Assembly (NCBI RefSeq): GCF_900120005.1
Contig: NZ_LT635453.1
Coordinates: forward strand, 310,001 to 374,000
Source: Holdemania sp. Marseille-P2844
GTDB taxonomy: Bacteria > Bacillota_I > Bacilli_A > Erysipelotrichales > Erysipelotrichaceae
Direction: 5' to 3'
Length of the DNA stretch: 64,000 bases
Below, in pieces: positions 1-8,415 of this stretch; position 1 is the stretch's first letter; every line of letters starts with the position of its first letter. The notes under the pieces are model-generated. The model did not search any database. It was not told the DNA's origin and saw nothing but the letters and a program-made list of their open reading frames with translations. Both the position numbers and the translations under genes were made by a program.

Positions 1-90
1 CTTTTCTTTCCAAAATGGTATAGGCTTTTATTTTTATAATGCTGCAAAACTTTTCTTCTGTAAGGTATTCAAAGGATATTTCCCTTTGCC

Positions 91-125
91 GCCGCTATTG
101 GAAAGCCAAAAGCAGCGGCTTTTTT
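91..125 (+). terminator. Rho-independent terminator, + strand
   Basis: GCCGCT (91-96) pairs with AGCGGC (114-119) and is followed by six T. It would end a transcript entering from left of the window. No gene is visible in 1-165 on either strand. Confidence 0.5.
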
Positions 126-165
126 ACGCGATATGACCGAAAAGACTAGAAAGCAGGATATGTCA

Positions 166-620
166 TCATTTGTCATTTCTTCTCAATGTAATAACTGCAT
201 GGCATATCAAGCCAAATACAAGAGAAAAACAGCCACCGCCAAATAGTGATGCTCCCCACCCTGCACCCGACATTGTCATAAAACCGCCAACAAAGAAAAT
301 ACCAATGCCAAGAAATATCCCGACACCATAAAAAAGTCCAATTGCCATATCATACTTATTAAATTGTCGTTTCTCTTTTTTTCACATGTTTCCATTTTTG
401 TTATTACCTCCTTCGCAAAATCGTCCATGTGGACTCCAAAAAGAAAACAAATTTTTTTCAACGTATTTAAATCGGGTTCATTAACATCTCTCTCCCAATT
501 CGATAGCGCCTGCCGGGTAACATTCAATTTCCCAGCCAGTTCTTCCTGTGTCATTCCCGATTGTGTTCGCAGATGACGTATTTGCTTTCCTGTTGTAATA
601 TCCGTCTGTTTCTGGTTCAA
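166..620 (-). pseudogene. XRE-family HTH regulator with C-terminal membrane segments, split by a -1 frameshift
   Basis: The protein opens with a classic XRE helix-turn-helix (about residues 10-65, with GMTQEELAGKLNVTRQALSNWE). The zero frame, from a TTG at 620 preceded by GGAGG, gives 114 residues and ends at 276 in a hydrophobic tail that looks out of frame. A second frame (codons 375 down to 166) encodes two convincing membrane helices. The frames meet at A AAA AAG (minus strand, 381-375), a textbook -1 slippery heptamer. A -1 shift after Lys82 gives a 151-residue HTH plus two-helix protein, the usual shape of this regulator type. It lies 81 bases downstream of the tet gene, same strand. 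Either an indel in the A7 run inactivated it or programmed frameshifting makes both forms. Sequencing error in the homopolymer is also possible. Confidence 0.7.
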
Positions 621-701
621 AATGGTTCCTCCTCTCTGATGCTGATTTTATCAATGATATTTCGCAATAGCCAGCAATGAACGTTTGCATTGCGCAAGAT
701 G

Positions 702-2621
702 TTACATTATCTTCTGAAACATATGCCGGATCTTGTCTAAACGGCTGTTCGGGCGGCGTGGCTGAAACACAGGCTCGCCGGAAGTTTCCTGATACCCTTT
801 TAATTCTGTAATGCAGACACTTCTTCCATTTGTATAAAAATTCAAATCATTTCTATATTCACCAATACAACGGGCAGGGATTTCCCCCTTAAAAATAACT
901 TCATCTTTTTCAAGTCTGGTTGATTCAATGATTGCGCAATACTTTGGTGCGTCATTATAAGCCCGTGAAAGATATTCCTGCGGTGCAAAAAGGGTAAAGG
1001 AAAGGTATGGTTCCAACAGTTGTGTTCCTGCTTTTTTCAATGCCTGCTCCAACACGACAGGCGCAAGAAAACGAAAATCAGCGGGGGTGCTGACCGGGCT
1101 GTAATAAACTCCATAATCAAAACAAATTTGGCAGTCTGTCACTCCCCAGCCATATAAGCCCTGCTCCATTCCATAACGCACACCCTCCATGACGGCATTT
1201 TGAAAACTTTGGTTTAAATAGCCGAGAGATACCTCGCTTTTATATTGTGTTCCGCTTCCAACAGGAAGCGGTGTTACAGTCAAACCAATAGATGCCCAAA
1301 ACGGATTCGGCGGCACTTCAATATGAATCGTGTAGCTCGCTTTTTTTTGCGGTCTTTCCAGATAAATAACCGAAGGCTCTTTCATAGCCACGCCCACATG
1401 ATATTTTTCTTCTAATAGCGAACAAATAACTTCTAACTGTACTTTTCCCAAAAAAGATAATATAATCTCATGTGTAACAGTATCAATGTCAAAATGCAAA
1501 AGAGGGTCTGTATCAGCAATCTCTGTGAGGGCATTTAACAGGGCTTCCCTTTGCTCCGGCTTTTGCGGCTCTACCGTTGTCCGAAGTAATGGCATGGGAT
1601 TATCAATCCGTGTTTTGTGAGGCAGGAGTTTTTCATTTCCCAGAATGTCGTTCAGTTTCAAAGTATCATCAGCTAAAATAACAATTTCTCCCGGACAGGC
1701 ATGGTCAACCGGGACGATTTCACCATTTGACGGAATACACATTTCTGTAATCTTTATTTTTTCCTTTTTTGACAGCAGCAGGGTATCCCGTAAATGGAGC
1801 GTCCCATGATACAGGCGTAAATAAGAAAGCCGTTTTTTCCGCTCTGTATACTCAACCTTAAAAACATATCCACATAATTCAGACTGAATATCGTCTGTTT
1901 CTGTAATGAAAGTTTCTGTAATCGCTTCAATCAGTTTTTCTGTTCCTAAATTGTCTTTTGCACTCCCATGATAAACAGGAAACAAAGAGCAGCATCTGGT
2001 TCTTTTGCACTTTTCATATTGTAATTCCTGTATATCCAAAGAATCCTCTGCAACATATCGTTCTAATAGTTCATCGCTTCCGGAAATAATCATATCCCAT
2101 TTGTCCAAATCAGAAATATCGGTCATGGTTATCTTTGGCGACAGGGAAACCTCCTGCATGACAATCATATCACTGGTAAGTTTATCTTTAATGCTTTGGT
2201 AAACACGCCGCAGGTCGATCCCATTTTGGTCTATCTTATTTATAAAGATAATTGTCGGAATGTCCATTTTCTGAAGCGCATGGAATAATATACGGGTTTG
2301 TGCCTGTACGCCGTCTTTTGCCGAAATGACTAAAACAGCTCCGTCAAGGACAGATAAAGAGCGGTATGCTTCGGTTAAAAAATCCATATGACCGGGAGTG
2401 TCCACGATATTGATTTTATAATCATTCCAGCAAAAAGAAGTAACCGCTGTCTGAATGGTAATTCCGCGCTGCCGTTCCAAAATCATAGTGTCTGTTCTTG
2501 TAGTTCCTTTATCCACGTTTCCTTGTTCCGCAATCGCTCCACTGGTGTACAGCAGGCTTTCCGTCAATGTTGTTTTTCCTGCGTCTACATGGGCGAGAAT
2601 TCCAATATTGATTATTTTCAT
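702..2621 (-). CDS. tet: Tetracycline resistance ribosomal protection protein, Tet(M)/Tet(O)/Tet(W) class
   Basis: This 639-residue translational GTPase has the exact length usual for the class. It resembles elongation factor G and releases tetracycline from the ribosome by GTP hydrolysis in the cytoplasm. Visible motifs are G1 AHVDAGKTT (residues 10-18), G2 RGITIQT, G3 DTPGHMDF and G4 NKID. Further on come the EF-G-like domains and the conserved C-terminal ending [20 protein letters not shown]. The ATG at 2621 follows AAAGGAGG. Upstream sits an attenuator and leader peptide of the Tn916 tet(M) kind, so drug-induced readthrough is the likely control. I cannot assign the allele without a database; stretches look shared with several Tet classes, so a mosaic is possible. 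The AT-rich setting and flanking gene remnants indicate acquisition by transfer. Confidence 0.97.
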   Translation of the reverse strand: MKIINIGILAHVDAGKTTLTESLLYTSGAIAEQGNVDKGTTRTDTMILERQRGITIQTAVTSFCWNDYKINIVDTPGHMDFLTEAYRSLSVLDGAVLVISAKDGVQAQTRILFHALQKMDIPTIIFINKIDQNGIDLRRVYQSIKDKLTSDMIVMQEVSLSPKITMTDISDLDKWDMIISGSDELLERYVAEDSLDIQELQYEKCKRTRCCSLFPVYHGSAKDNLGTEKLIEAITETFITETDDIQSELCGYVFKVEYTERKKRLSYLRLYHGTLHLRDTLLLSKKEKIKITEMCIPSNGEIVPVDHACPGEIVILADDTLKLNDILGNEKLLPHKTRIDNPMPLLRTTVEPQKPEQREALLNALTEIADTDPLLHFDIDTVTHEIILSFLGKVQLEVICSLLEEKYHVGVAMKEPSVIYLERPQKKASYTIHIEVPPNPFWASIGLTVTPLPVGSGTQYKSEVSLGYLNQSFQNAVMEGVRYGMEQGLYGWGVTDCQICFDYGVYYSPVSTPADFRFLAPVVLEQALKKAGTQLLEPYLSFTLFAPQEYLSRAYNDAPKYCAIIESTRLEKDEVIFKGEIPARCIGEYRNDLNFYTNGRSVCITELKGYQETSGEPVFQPRRPNSRLDKIRHMFQKIM

Positions 2622-2640
2622 GTGATTGTCCTCCTTTTAC

Positions 2641-2695
2641 AGCCCCAAAAGGGCATAAAAATCCCCAGCAGTAAAATACTTTTACCACTGGGGAT
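2641..2695 (-). promoter_or_regulatory. Transcription attenuator of tet
   Basis: On the minus strand ATCCCCAG (2695-2688) pairs with CTGGGGAT (2668-2661), with inner TAAAAG/TTTTAC pairing, and is followed by TTTTT. A second short hairpin, GCCC-TTTTG-GGGC, follows just before the tet ribosome binding site. This matches the known tet(M) attenuation layout: a terminator overlapped by the end of a leader ORF, so ribosome stalling under tetracycline changes folding. The layout is seen; the function is inferred from Tn916. Confidence 0.85.
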
Positions 2696-2726
2696 TATAA
2701 TTTGCGGACATACACATATACAGCAT
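2682..2726 (-). CDS. tet leader peptide, 14 residues
   Basis: A 14-codon ORF reads MLYMCMSANYNPQW. It starts at an ATG (2726-2724) after a weak AGGTG site and stops at TAA inside the 5' arm of the attenuator hairpin. Tn916 tet(M) carries a comparable short leader in the same place. Its role would be to position ribosomes over the attenuator, not to make a functional peptide. Confidence 0.7.
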   Translation of the reverse strand: MLYMCMSANYNPQW

Positions 2727-2772
2727 ACACCTGTTTGTGATTGCTGTTTTTCGGATATGTCAAAATTGATAA

Positions 2773-2882
2773 GGCAAAAGTATTCTTAAATTGGGTACAA
2801 AAAACCAAGCCCCCACAAAAGGGACTATCATAATCCTTTGTTCCCACTATTTGATTATAGTTTTATTTAAGAATACCTTGCC
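2773..2882 (-). promoter_or_regulatory. Long-range inverted repeat in the tet leader RNA
   Basis: GGCAA-AAGTATTCTTAAAT (2773-2791) is complementary, with one or two mismatches, to ATTTAAGAATACCTTGCC (2865-2882). The arms bracket about 70 bases of leader RNA. The minus strand also holds a seven-codon ORF MRQGILK inside one arm, preceded by AAGGAGT. Comparable conserved sequence occurs upstream of tet(M) in Tn916. Confidence 0.6.
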
Positions 2883-2915
2883 GCATATTTTTTACTCCTT
2901 TTTTGGAATGATGCT

Positions 2916-2921
2916 ATTATA
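2916..2921 (-). promoter_or_regulatory. -10 element of the tet promoter
   Basis: On the minus strand TATAAT lies in GTGATATAATAGCATC, upstream of the whole leader. No good -35 is visible 16-18 bases further up, so the promoter call rests on the -10 and its position. Confidence 0.55.
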
Positions 2922-2983
2922 TCACATTAGTTTTAGGAAAGAAAGTACCTAAAAGAAATTTTTCTTCCCCTTATATGTAACAA

Positions 2984-3226
2984 TCATACCGACTTTCTGG
3001 CGTTCAGAATGGTTTCTGCTGTCTGCTGTGGTGTTTGGTTGGAATTGTCCAGCCAAAAGCCGATCCGTGGTGTTGTCTGCATAAATGTATCGTATAAGGT
3101 TTCAACCGTAAAGCCGGAATAGCCTGTTTTCTCCCTGTATCGTTCCCTTCCTTTTATTGTTTCCACATCTGGACAAAGAACGACAACCTCAACAGGGTAT
3201 TTATGCGGCACAAAAAATATGTACAT
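2984..3226 (-). pseudogene. C-terminal fragment of a P-loop AAA/chloramphenicol-phosphotransferase-like kinase
   Basis: Eighty residues remain. The segment YPVEVVVLCPDVETIKGRER followed by EKTGYSGFTV, then TPRIGFWLDNSNQTPQQTAETIL, matches the C-terminal half of small AAA/zeta-toxin-like kinases of about 170-180 residues. The N-terminal P-loop half is absent, and the first nine residues look like junction sequence. It lies upstream of tet in the same orientation and marks a rearrangement edge near 3200-3230. It should be non-functional. The family assignment is from memory of the sequence pattern. Confidence 0.55.
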
Positions 3227-3344
3227 GTAACTAATTCAACACATTTATAATTTGAATAGGGACATTATAGCATTTACTAAATACAAATTCAATGTATACG
3301 GAAATAAAGATATAAGGAGTGGGAAGGATTCCGCCGTAGTCGGC

Positions 3345-3382
3345 ATTGTAGGAAAATCCAAAAGTTTAGATTTTCCCACAAT
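3345..3382. repeat. Inverted repeat in the 3227-3456 non-coding interval
   Basis: ATTGTAGGAAAATC (3345-3358) faces GATTTTCCCACAAT (3369-3382), a 13 of 14 base stem with a ten-base loop. GCCGTAGTCGGC lies just before it. No T-tract follows, so it is not a simple terminator. It is close to the probable edge of the acquired tet segment and downstream of the pilin-like gene. Confidence 0.45.
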
Positions 3383-3456
3383 GCTTATCTTTTGGTCTTT
3401 GGTTCGGAATAGTGTAGTGCTGGCGGTCTATCTCTTGTTTTCGGTTGCTTGCTTCC

Positions 3457-4176
3457 TTACCGTACATGAGCATTATTAGACCCGGTATACCATTTATTAT
3501 TATCAGGATTATAAATAAGACGTGTATTCCAATTTCCTTCTTGAATTGTGGAAGCATAGATGATCGCATTGTCCATGGTAGGATTATTATAGGAGCTTTT
3601 ATGATTGAAACAGATTTGGATCTTATAGTCCCCTGATGGCAATTTCGCTGTTTCAACGACTCCCTTTTCCAAAGAAGGCCAGTCCCCTCCATAAATTTCA
3701 TTTTTCATAAACTTACGTATTTGATCGTTATTCATATAACCAATACATTCTTTCATGAGATCTGAATCTTTTACAAATTCCTGCATGATGGAAATCATCG
3801 TTTGTTGAATTCCTTTCGGCGTGTAATCCAGATTATCGCTGGCAATGCTGCCATGTTTTGAACATTTGATTAAGGTAACGACACCTTTAATTTCGATTGC
3901 GGTCAATTTTCCTCCCGACGCGCATTTCGGTGTGGAAATAAAATATTCATCATCTTTGTTCTTTAATAAATCCCCAATCGACACCGGTTCACCTTTGATC
4001 TGGTAAGCATTGTACATTTCCATGACTTTCTGCCGTGTCTGCTGACACTGGACTTCAGCCGCAGTGGACGTAAAGCCTGTGAGTCTTGGAACCAATATGA
4101 GTAACAAAGCAACCAGGATCGCAACGACGACGATTAACTCGATTAATGTGAAACCGCGCTTCTTTTGTTTTTGCAT
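3457..4176 (-). CDS. Type IV pilin-like / pseudopilin protein
   Basis: This 239-residue protein starts MQKQKKRG followed by FTLIELIVVVAILVALLLIL: a class III (prepilin) signal with Gly before Phe, Glu at +5 and one N-terminal hydrophobic helix. A prepilin peptidase would cut KKRG/FTLIE and the product would join a pilus or pseudopilus at the membrane. The globular part has no family I recognise and contains four cysteines. I chose the ATG at 4176; an ATG 12 bases upstream (4188) directly abuts the GAGGG site and is too close to it. No pilus assembly genes are adjacent, so it is an orphan here. Confidence 0.8.
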   Translation of the reverse strand: MQKQKKRGFTLIELIVVVAILVALLLILVPRLTGFTSTAAEVQCQQTRQKVMEMYNAYQIKGEPVSIGDLLKNKDDEYFISTPKCASGGKLTAIEIKGVVTLIKCSKHGSIASDNLDYTPKGIQQTMISIMQEFVKDSDLMKECIGYMNNDQIRKFMKNEIYGGDWPSLEKGVVETAKLPSGDYKIQICFNHKSSYNNPTMDNAIIYASTIQEGNWNTRLIYNPDNNKWYTGSNNAHVR

Positions 4177-4278
4177 AATTATACACATCCCTCTTTGATA
4201 ACCATTATATCATGCTTTAGCGATTGAGAACCAGTGAAACAATCGTAAGAAAAAAGCGTTGACAGACGAGATTAAGGC

Positions 4279-4307
4279 TTTACATCGGCAGTTTCTGTGA
4301 CTATAAT
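4279..4307 (+). promoter_or_regulatory. Promoter of the metG T-box transcript
   Basis: TTTACA (4279-4284) and TATAAT (4302-4307) are separated by 17 bases. Transcription would begin near 4314, at the start of the T-box leader. A TTGACA at 4259-4264 has no good partner -10. Confidence 0.75.
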
Positions 4308-4313
4308 TAAGAA

Positions 4314-4536
4314 CGTAAAGGTAGAGAAAAGAAGAGTAGCTTCTCCATTTTCTGAATCAGAGAGCCTGAGTCGGTGAAAGCAGGACAGAAAACAGAAGCG
4401 AACATGGTCTTGGAACTGATTATCCGAACAGCGTAGGATAAGACGTGACTTCGCGTTAAGAAGCAAGCGCATATCGAAAAGATATGAAGTAAGGTGGTAC
4501 CGCGCGAAATCAGCGTCCTTTCAGGGACGTTTTTTT
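4314..4536 (+). promoter_or_regulatory. T-box riboswitch (Met specifier) with terminator
   Basis: The leader carries the hallmark T-box AAGGTGGTACCGCG (4491-4504), which pairs with the 3' end of uncharged tRNA. It is followed by a terminator hairpin, CGTCC (4514-4518) with GGACG (4525-4529), and seven T. Stem I has AGAGAG-type sequence near 4360, and an ATG at 4404-4406 is positioned as a methionine specifier codon. Uncharged tRNA-Met would favour the antiterminator and raise metG expression. The T-box and terminator are certain; the exact specifier base triplet is inferred. Confidence 0.93.
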
Positions 4537-4559
4537 ATTATCAAAAAGGAGGAATTATC

Positions 4560-6488
4560 ATGAGCGAAAAATATTACATTACAACGGCGATTGCCTACAC
4601 GTCGGGCAAGCCGCACATCGGCAATACCTATGAAATTGTTCTGGCCGACAGTATTGCCCGGTATAAGAGAATGTTGGGATACGATGTTTTCTTTCAGACC
4701 GGAACGGATGAACACGGCCAGAAGATCGAAGACAAAGCCAAAGCCGCAGGCGTAGCGCCGCAGCAGTTTGTCGATCAGGTCGCAGGGCAGATCAAGGAAA
4801 TCTGGGATCTGATGAATACGTCCTACGATAAATTCATGCGGACAACCGATCCGGATCATGAGCGGCAGGTTCAGAAGATCTTTAAGAAACTGTATGATCA
4901 GGGCGACATCTACAAATCAGAATATGAGGGCTGGTATTGCAAGCCTTGCGAATCATTCTTTACCGAAAGCCAGATCGTCGATGGGAAATGTCCGGATTGC
5001 GGTGCGCCGGTTGAAAAAGCGAAGGAAGAAGCCTATTTCTTCCGGATGAGCAAATATGCGGATCGCCTGCTGAAGCATATCGAAGACCACCCGGAATTCA
5101 TTCAGCCGGAATCCCGCAAGAATGAAATGATCAACAACTTTATCAAGCCGGGTTTACAGGATCTCTGCGTTTCCCGGACTTCCTTTACCTGGGGCGTGCC
5201 GGTCGACTTTGATCCGAAGCATGTCGTCTATGTCTGGATCGACGCGCTGACCAACTACATCACCGGTCTGGGTTATGACTGCGATGGCAATCATGGCGAA
5301 AAATTCAAGCACTACTGGCCGGCGGATGTCCATCTGATCGGCAAAGATATTCTGCGTTTTCACACGATCTACTGGCCGATCATGCTGATGGCGCTGGATC
5401 TGCCGCTGCCGAAGCAGGTGTTCGGTCATCCATGGCTGTTAGTGGGCGAGGGCAAGATGTCCAAGTCCAAGGGCAACGTGATCTATGCGGACGATCTGGT
5501 TCGTTACTTCGGCGTCGACGCCGTGCGCTACATCATGCTTCATGAAATGCCGTTTGCTCAGGATGGCACGGTCACCTATGAATTAATGATCGAGCGGATC
5601 AATTCCGATCTGGCGAATATCCTCGGCAATCTGGTCAATCGCACGCTGTCGATGACCAATAAGTATTTCGGCGGATTAGTCCATAACGCGAACGTCAGCG
5701 ATCCGATTGATGACGAACTGATCGCCTTGGCTAAAGCGACGCCGGCGAATGTTCAGAAAAAGATGGACGAGCTGCGGGTTGCGGATGCGATCGACGAGAT
5801 TTTCGCTCTGCTGCGCCGAAGCAATAAATATATCGACGAAACGATGCCGTGGGCGCTGGGCAAGGATGAAACGAAGAAAGATCGTCTGGCTACCGTATTG
5901 TATAACCTGCTGGAAAGCATCCGGATTGCGGCCGTTCTGTTGGAAAGTTATTTGCCGGAAACGTCGAAAGCCATTCTCGATCAGCTCAATACGCAGCAGC
6001 GCAGCTATGATTCCGTGCTGACTTTCGGTCAGCTGGAAGATGGGATTCACGTAACGCCGAAGCCGCAGATTCTGTTTGCGCGGATTGACGAAAAGGAAAT
6101 GCTGGAAAAGATCGAAGCGGAACAGCCGAAGAAAGCGCCGGTAAAACCAGCGGAGCCGGTGAAGCCACAGATCACGATCGACGACTTTGCGAAGATTGAA
6201 ATGAAGGTCGGACAGGTTCTGTCCTGCGAAAAGCATCCGAAGGCGGATAAGCTGTTGGTGTCTCAGATTGACATCGGTGAAGAAAAGCCGCGGCAGATTG
6301 TCAGCGGGATCGCGGGCAGCTATAAGCCGGAACAGATGATCGGTAAGAAAGTCGTCGTCATTACCAACTTGGCGCCGGCCAAGTTAAGAGGCGTCGAGTC
6401 GCAGGGCATGATTTTAGCCGGAATGGGCGAGGATCAGATCGAGGTGCTCTCCGTTGAAAAGCTGCCGGTCGGCAGCACGGTTCGCTAA
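4560..6488 (+). CDS. metG: Methionyl-tRNA synthetase
   Basis: This 642-residue class I synthetase attaches methionine to tRNA-Met in the cytoplasm. Visible motifs are the HIGH-like HIGN (residues 18-21), a zinc knuckle CKPC...CPDC (about 122-143), the signature KMSKSKGN (about 298-305), and a C-terminal tRNA-binding OB-fold starting IDDFAKIEMKVGQVL (about 540 onward). The C-terminal domain supports the dimeric long form. The ATG at 4560 follows AAAGGAGG at the right distance; an in-frame upstream ATG at 4494 lies inside the T-box and is not the start. Control is by the T-box. A strong terminator follows. Confidence 0.98.
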   Translation: MSEKYYITTAIAYTSGKPHIGNTYEIVLADSIARYKRMLGYDVFFQTGTDEHGQKIEDKAKAAGVAPQQFVDQVAGQIKEIWDLMNTSYDKFMRTTDPDHERQVQKIFKKLYDQGDIYKSEYEGWYCKPCESFFTESQIVDGKCPDCGAPVEKAKEEAYFFRMSKYADRLLKHIEDHPEFIQPESRKNEMINNFIKPGLQDLCVSRTSFTWGVPVDFDPKHVVYVWIDALTNYITGLGYDCDGNHGEKFKHYWPADVHLIGKDILRFHTIYWPIMLMALDLPLPKQVFGHPWLLVGEGKMSKSKGNVIYADDLVRYFGVDAVRYIMLHEMPFAQDGTVTYELMIERINSDLANILGNLVNRTLSMTNKYFGGLVHNANVSDPIDDELIALAKATPANVQKKMDELRVADAIDEIFALLRRSNKYIDETMPWALGKDETKKDRLATVLYNLLESIRIAAVLLESYLPETSKAILDQLNTQQRSYDSVLTFGQLEDGIHVTPKPQILFARIDEKEMLEKIEAEQPKKAPVKPAEPVKPQITIDDFAKIEMKVGQVLSCEKHPKADKLLVSQIDIGEEKPRQIVSGIAGSYKPEQMIGKKVVVITNLAPAKLRGVESQGMILAGMGEDQIEVLSVEKLPVGSTVR

Positions 6489-6526
6489 GTCTCAGGAATT
6501 CCTTGCTGGAATAAAGAAAAAAGAAA

Positions 6527-6564
6527 ACGCAGAATGAGAGAGTTCTCTCACGCTGCGTTTTTTT
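6527..6564 (+). terminator. metG terminator
   Basis: ACGCAG...TGAGAGAG/TTCTCTCA...CTGCGT forms a hairpin, followed by seven T (6558-6564). It lies 38 bases after the metG stop. Confidence 0.9.
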
Positions 6565-6629
6565 GAAGGTGATCGCCAGTGATGACGTTGATTTTATCAC
6601 CTGTAAAAAATTTTGCGAATTTCCGTTTT

Positions 6630-7070
6630 TCAATACTGCGTGTAAATCGGTTCGATCCGATCAAGCAGGGAATCCGTCGAATTGCTGAACCATCCTGTCG
6701 AATAAGCCTGATAGTTAAGGCGAAGAGTATGATCGCCGTAGATCTCAAGATTCCAGGTCTGATTTCCATCGCTGAGAAACAATTTTCCTGTTCTTACGGG
6801 GATTTCATGAGCGGTTTTCTGAGAAAAGAAGAGAGTACGGGTAAAACGATCTTTTTGAAAAAGCAGACTGAGCTCCCTGATTGTATCTTCCTCAGTGATT
6901 TCAATCGGCTCGCACGCTGTATCGCTGGTTATGATTTCACAATAGGTCAGGCTGATTATCCTGGAATTGGCAATGAGCATTTCTAAAGAAACCGTCGTTT
7001 TGATTTTAAAGCCGCAAAATCCAAGAAACAAGAGAATGAAACTCAGACTCAGGCCGATACTTTTTTTCAT
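6630..7070 (-). CDS. Hypothetical exported or membrane-anchored protein
   Basis: A 146-residue protein begins MKKS, then a hydrophobic stretch (about residues 5-22) consistent with a signal peptide or N-terminal anchor. No lipobox cysteine is convincing, although FCGF contains one cysteine. The rest is a mixed alpha/beta outline with no motif I recognise. The ATG at 7070 is preceded by AAGGAGGAC. It converges on metG, and a terminator lies between them. It stands alone on its strand. Function unknown. Confidence 0.65.
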   Translation of the reverse strand: MKKSIGLSLSFILLFLGFCGFKIKTTVSLEMLIANSRIISLTYCEIITSDTACEPIEITEEDTIRELSLLFQKDRFTRTLFFSQKTAHEIPVRTGKLFLSDGNQTWNLEIYGDHTLRLNYQAYSTGWFSNSTDSLLDRIEPIYTQY

Positions 7071-7256
7071 TTTTGTCCTCCTTGACGAAGTGAATTCTTG
7101 TAAATATCCTGCCGGTCAGCTGACTTTGCATCCAGAACCTTTGCAGCCGCGTTTAACGAGCGACCGTCAGACAGGACTTCTGACTTTATATTATCATAAG
7201 CCGGCGGCGAACTTCCATGATATAATCAAACCAACAGAGAGAGGGAGGATCAACTC

Positions 7257-7574
7257 ATGCGGATTGACGATTATGCAAAATGGCTGCGGACATTGGTTTC
7301 CGAAGCTGTCGTTCAGAACTATATCAAGCGCTGCCGGCGGGTGGAAAAGAATCTGGACGTCAGTCTTGATCTGGAATTCAGAAAAGACGGGGGTGCTTCC
7401 CTGCTGGATCAACTAACGTATACAACGGAAGACTGGCAGAAACATCGTCCGCTGCGCTGTTCCTTAAACTTCAAGGCCGGATCAGACTGGTACAACGGGT
7501 TGGCTTCCTTAAAAACAGCGGTTAAAAAATATTTTGAATTCTGTCAGGTTTCCGTTTCATCGCAGGAATATTGA
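7257..7574 (+). CDS. Hypothetical protein, 105 residues
   Basis: A small charged protein with no membrane segment or signal. The N-terminus (MRIDDYAKWLRTLVSEAVVQ, then NYIKRCRRVEKNLDV) resembles the SAM-like core-binding fold of tyrosine recombinases, but no catalytic domain is attached. A TATAAT at about 7221 and GAGAGAGGGAGG before the ATG support expression. It may be a free-standing helical protein or the relic of a larger one. Family not recognised. Confidence 0.6.
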   Translation: MRIDDYAKWLRTLVSEAVVQNYIKRCRRVEKNLDVSLDLEFRKDGGASLLDQLTYTTEDWQKHRPLRCSLNFKAGSDWYNGLASLKTAVKKYFEFCQVSVSSQEY

Positions 7575-7665
7575 ACTTTCAATCAGATTCAAAAAAGAAG
7601 AAAACGCGCGGCAGGGACAGCGCTGATGTCCGCTTGATGAAAAGCTGGAAATGGAGGATCAGAAA

Positions 7666-8226
7666 ATGAACGACACACTTCAATTCGCCACGCGCGGAGA
7701 ATTCAGGGCATGGCTGGAAGACCATTGCTTATCTGAGGAAGGCATCTGGCTGGTGTTGGGCAAGGCAGGCGGGCCGAAAACGATTAAAGCGGGCGAAGCG
7801 CTGGAAGAAGCGCTTTGTTTCGGCTGGATTGACGGTCAGATGCAGAGTCTTGACGATAAAACGTATCGCAAATACTTTTCGCAGCGCCGCGGGAAGAGTA
7901 AGTGGTCGGAAAAAAACAAGCAGCTTGTTCAAATGCTGGAAGAACAAGGCCGGATGACTGATTCAGGTCGGAAAAAGATTGCGGAAGCCAAAGCGAACGG
8001 ACAATGGGACGCGCCGAAACCGGCGGCGGTCACCGAGGAACAAATTGCGTCGCTTTCCGCCGTTTTGGAAGCTTATCCCCAAGCCTATTCCAACTTCCAG
8101 GCGATGTCCATGTCGGTTAAAAAAACATATACCCGCGCTTTCCTGGATCCTATAACCGAAGCCGGGCGGGTTAAGCGCATCGCCTGGATCGTTGACCGGC
8201 TGAACAAGAACTTAAAACCGATGTGA
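7666..8226 (+). CDS. YdeI/OmpD-associated family protein
   Basis: This 186-residue cytoplasmic protein shows the family pattern: FATRGEFRAWLEDH near the start, then EEGIWLVLGKAG, EALEEALCFGWIDGQ (about residues 44-58), YRKYFSQRRGKSKWSEKNK (about 67-85), and a C-terminal helical domain. Members have been linked to bacteriocin or peptide resistance in some species, but no reaction is established. I chose the ATG at 7666 because GGAGGA lies at proper distance; the in-frame ATG at 7651 overlaps that site. It stands alone between terminators. Confidence 0.85.
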   Translation: MNDTLQFATRGEFRAWLEDHCLSEEGIWLVLGKAGGPKTIKAGEALEEALCFGWIDGQMQSLDDKTYRKYFSQRRGKSKWSEKNKQLVQMLEEQGRMTDSGRKKIAEAKANGQWDAPKPAAVTEEQIASLSAVLEAYPQAYSNFQAMSMSVKKTYTRAFLDPITEAGRVKRIAWIVDRLNKNLKPM

Positions 8227-8254
8227 GAGAGAAGTAAAATTAAACAAGCAGGAA

Positions 8255-8293
8255 AAAACGCTGTCAGATTCAATGATTTAATGGCAGCGTTTT
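8255..8293 (+). terminator. Terminator after the YdeI-like gene
   Basis: AAAACGCTG (8255-8263) pairs with CAGCGTTTT (8285-8293). The T-run is short. Confidence 0.6.
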
Positions 8294-8331
8294 CTCATGG
8301 ACTATAAAGAACCGGCGGATCGGTATTAAAT

Positions 8332-8362
8332 AAAGACTGGCGTCAAAAGAACGCCAGTCTTT
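8332..8362 (-). terminator. Terminator of the serine carboxypeptidase gene
   Basis: AAAGACTGGCGT (8332-8343) pairs perfectly with ACGCCAGTCTTT (8351-8362). On the minus strand the arm runs into TTTATTT, and it lies about 55 bases past the peptidase stop. It could act in both directions. Confidence 0.8.
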
Positions 8363-8415
8363 CGCAAGACTTTAAAACGAATTGACCGGTTGATGAAGGA
8401 ATCAAAATTGACTAT

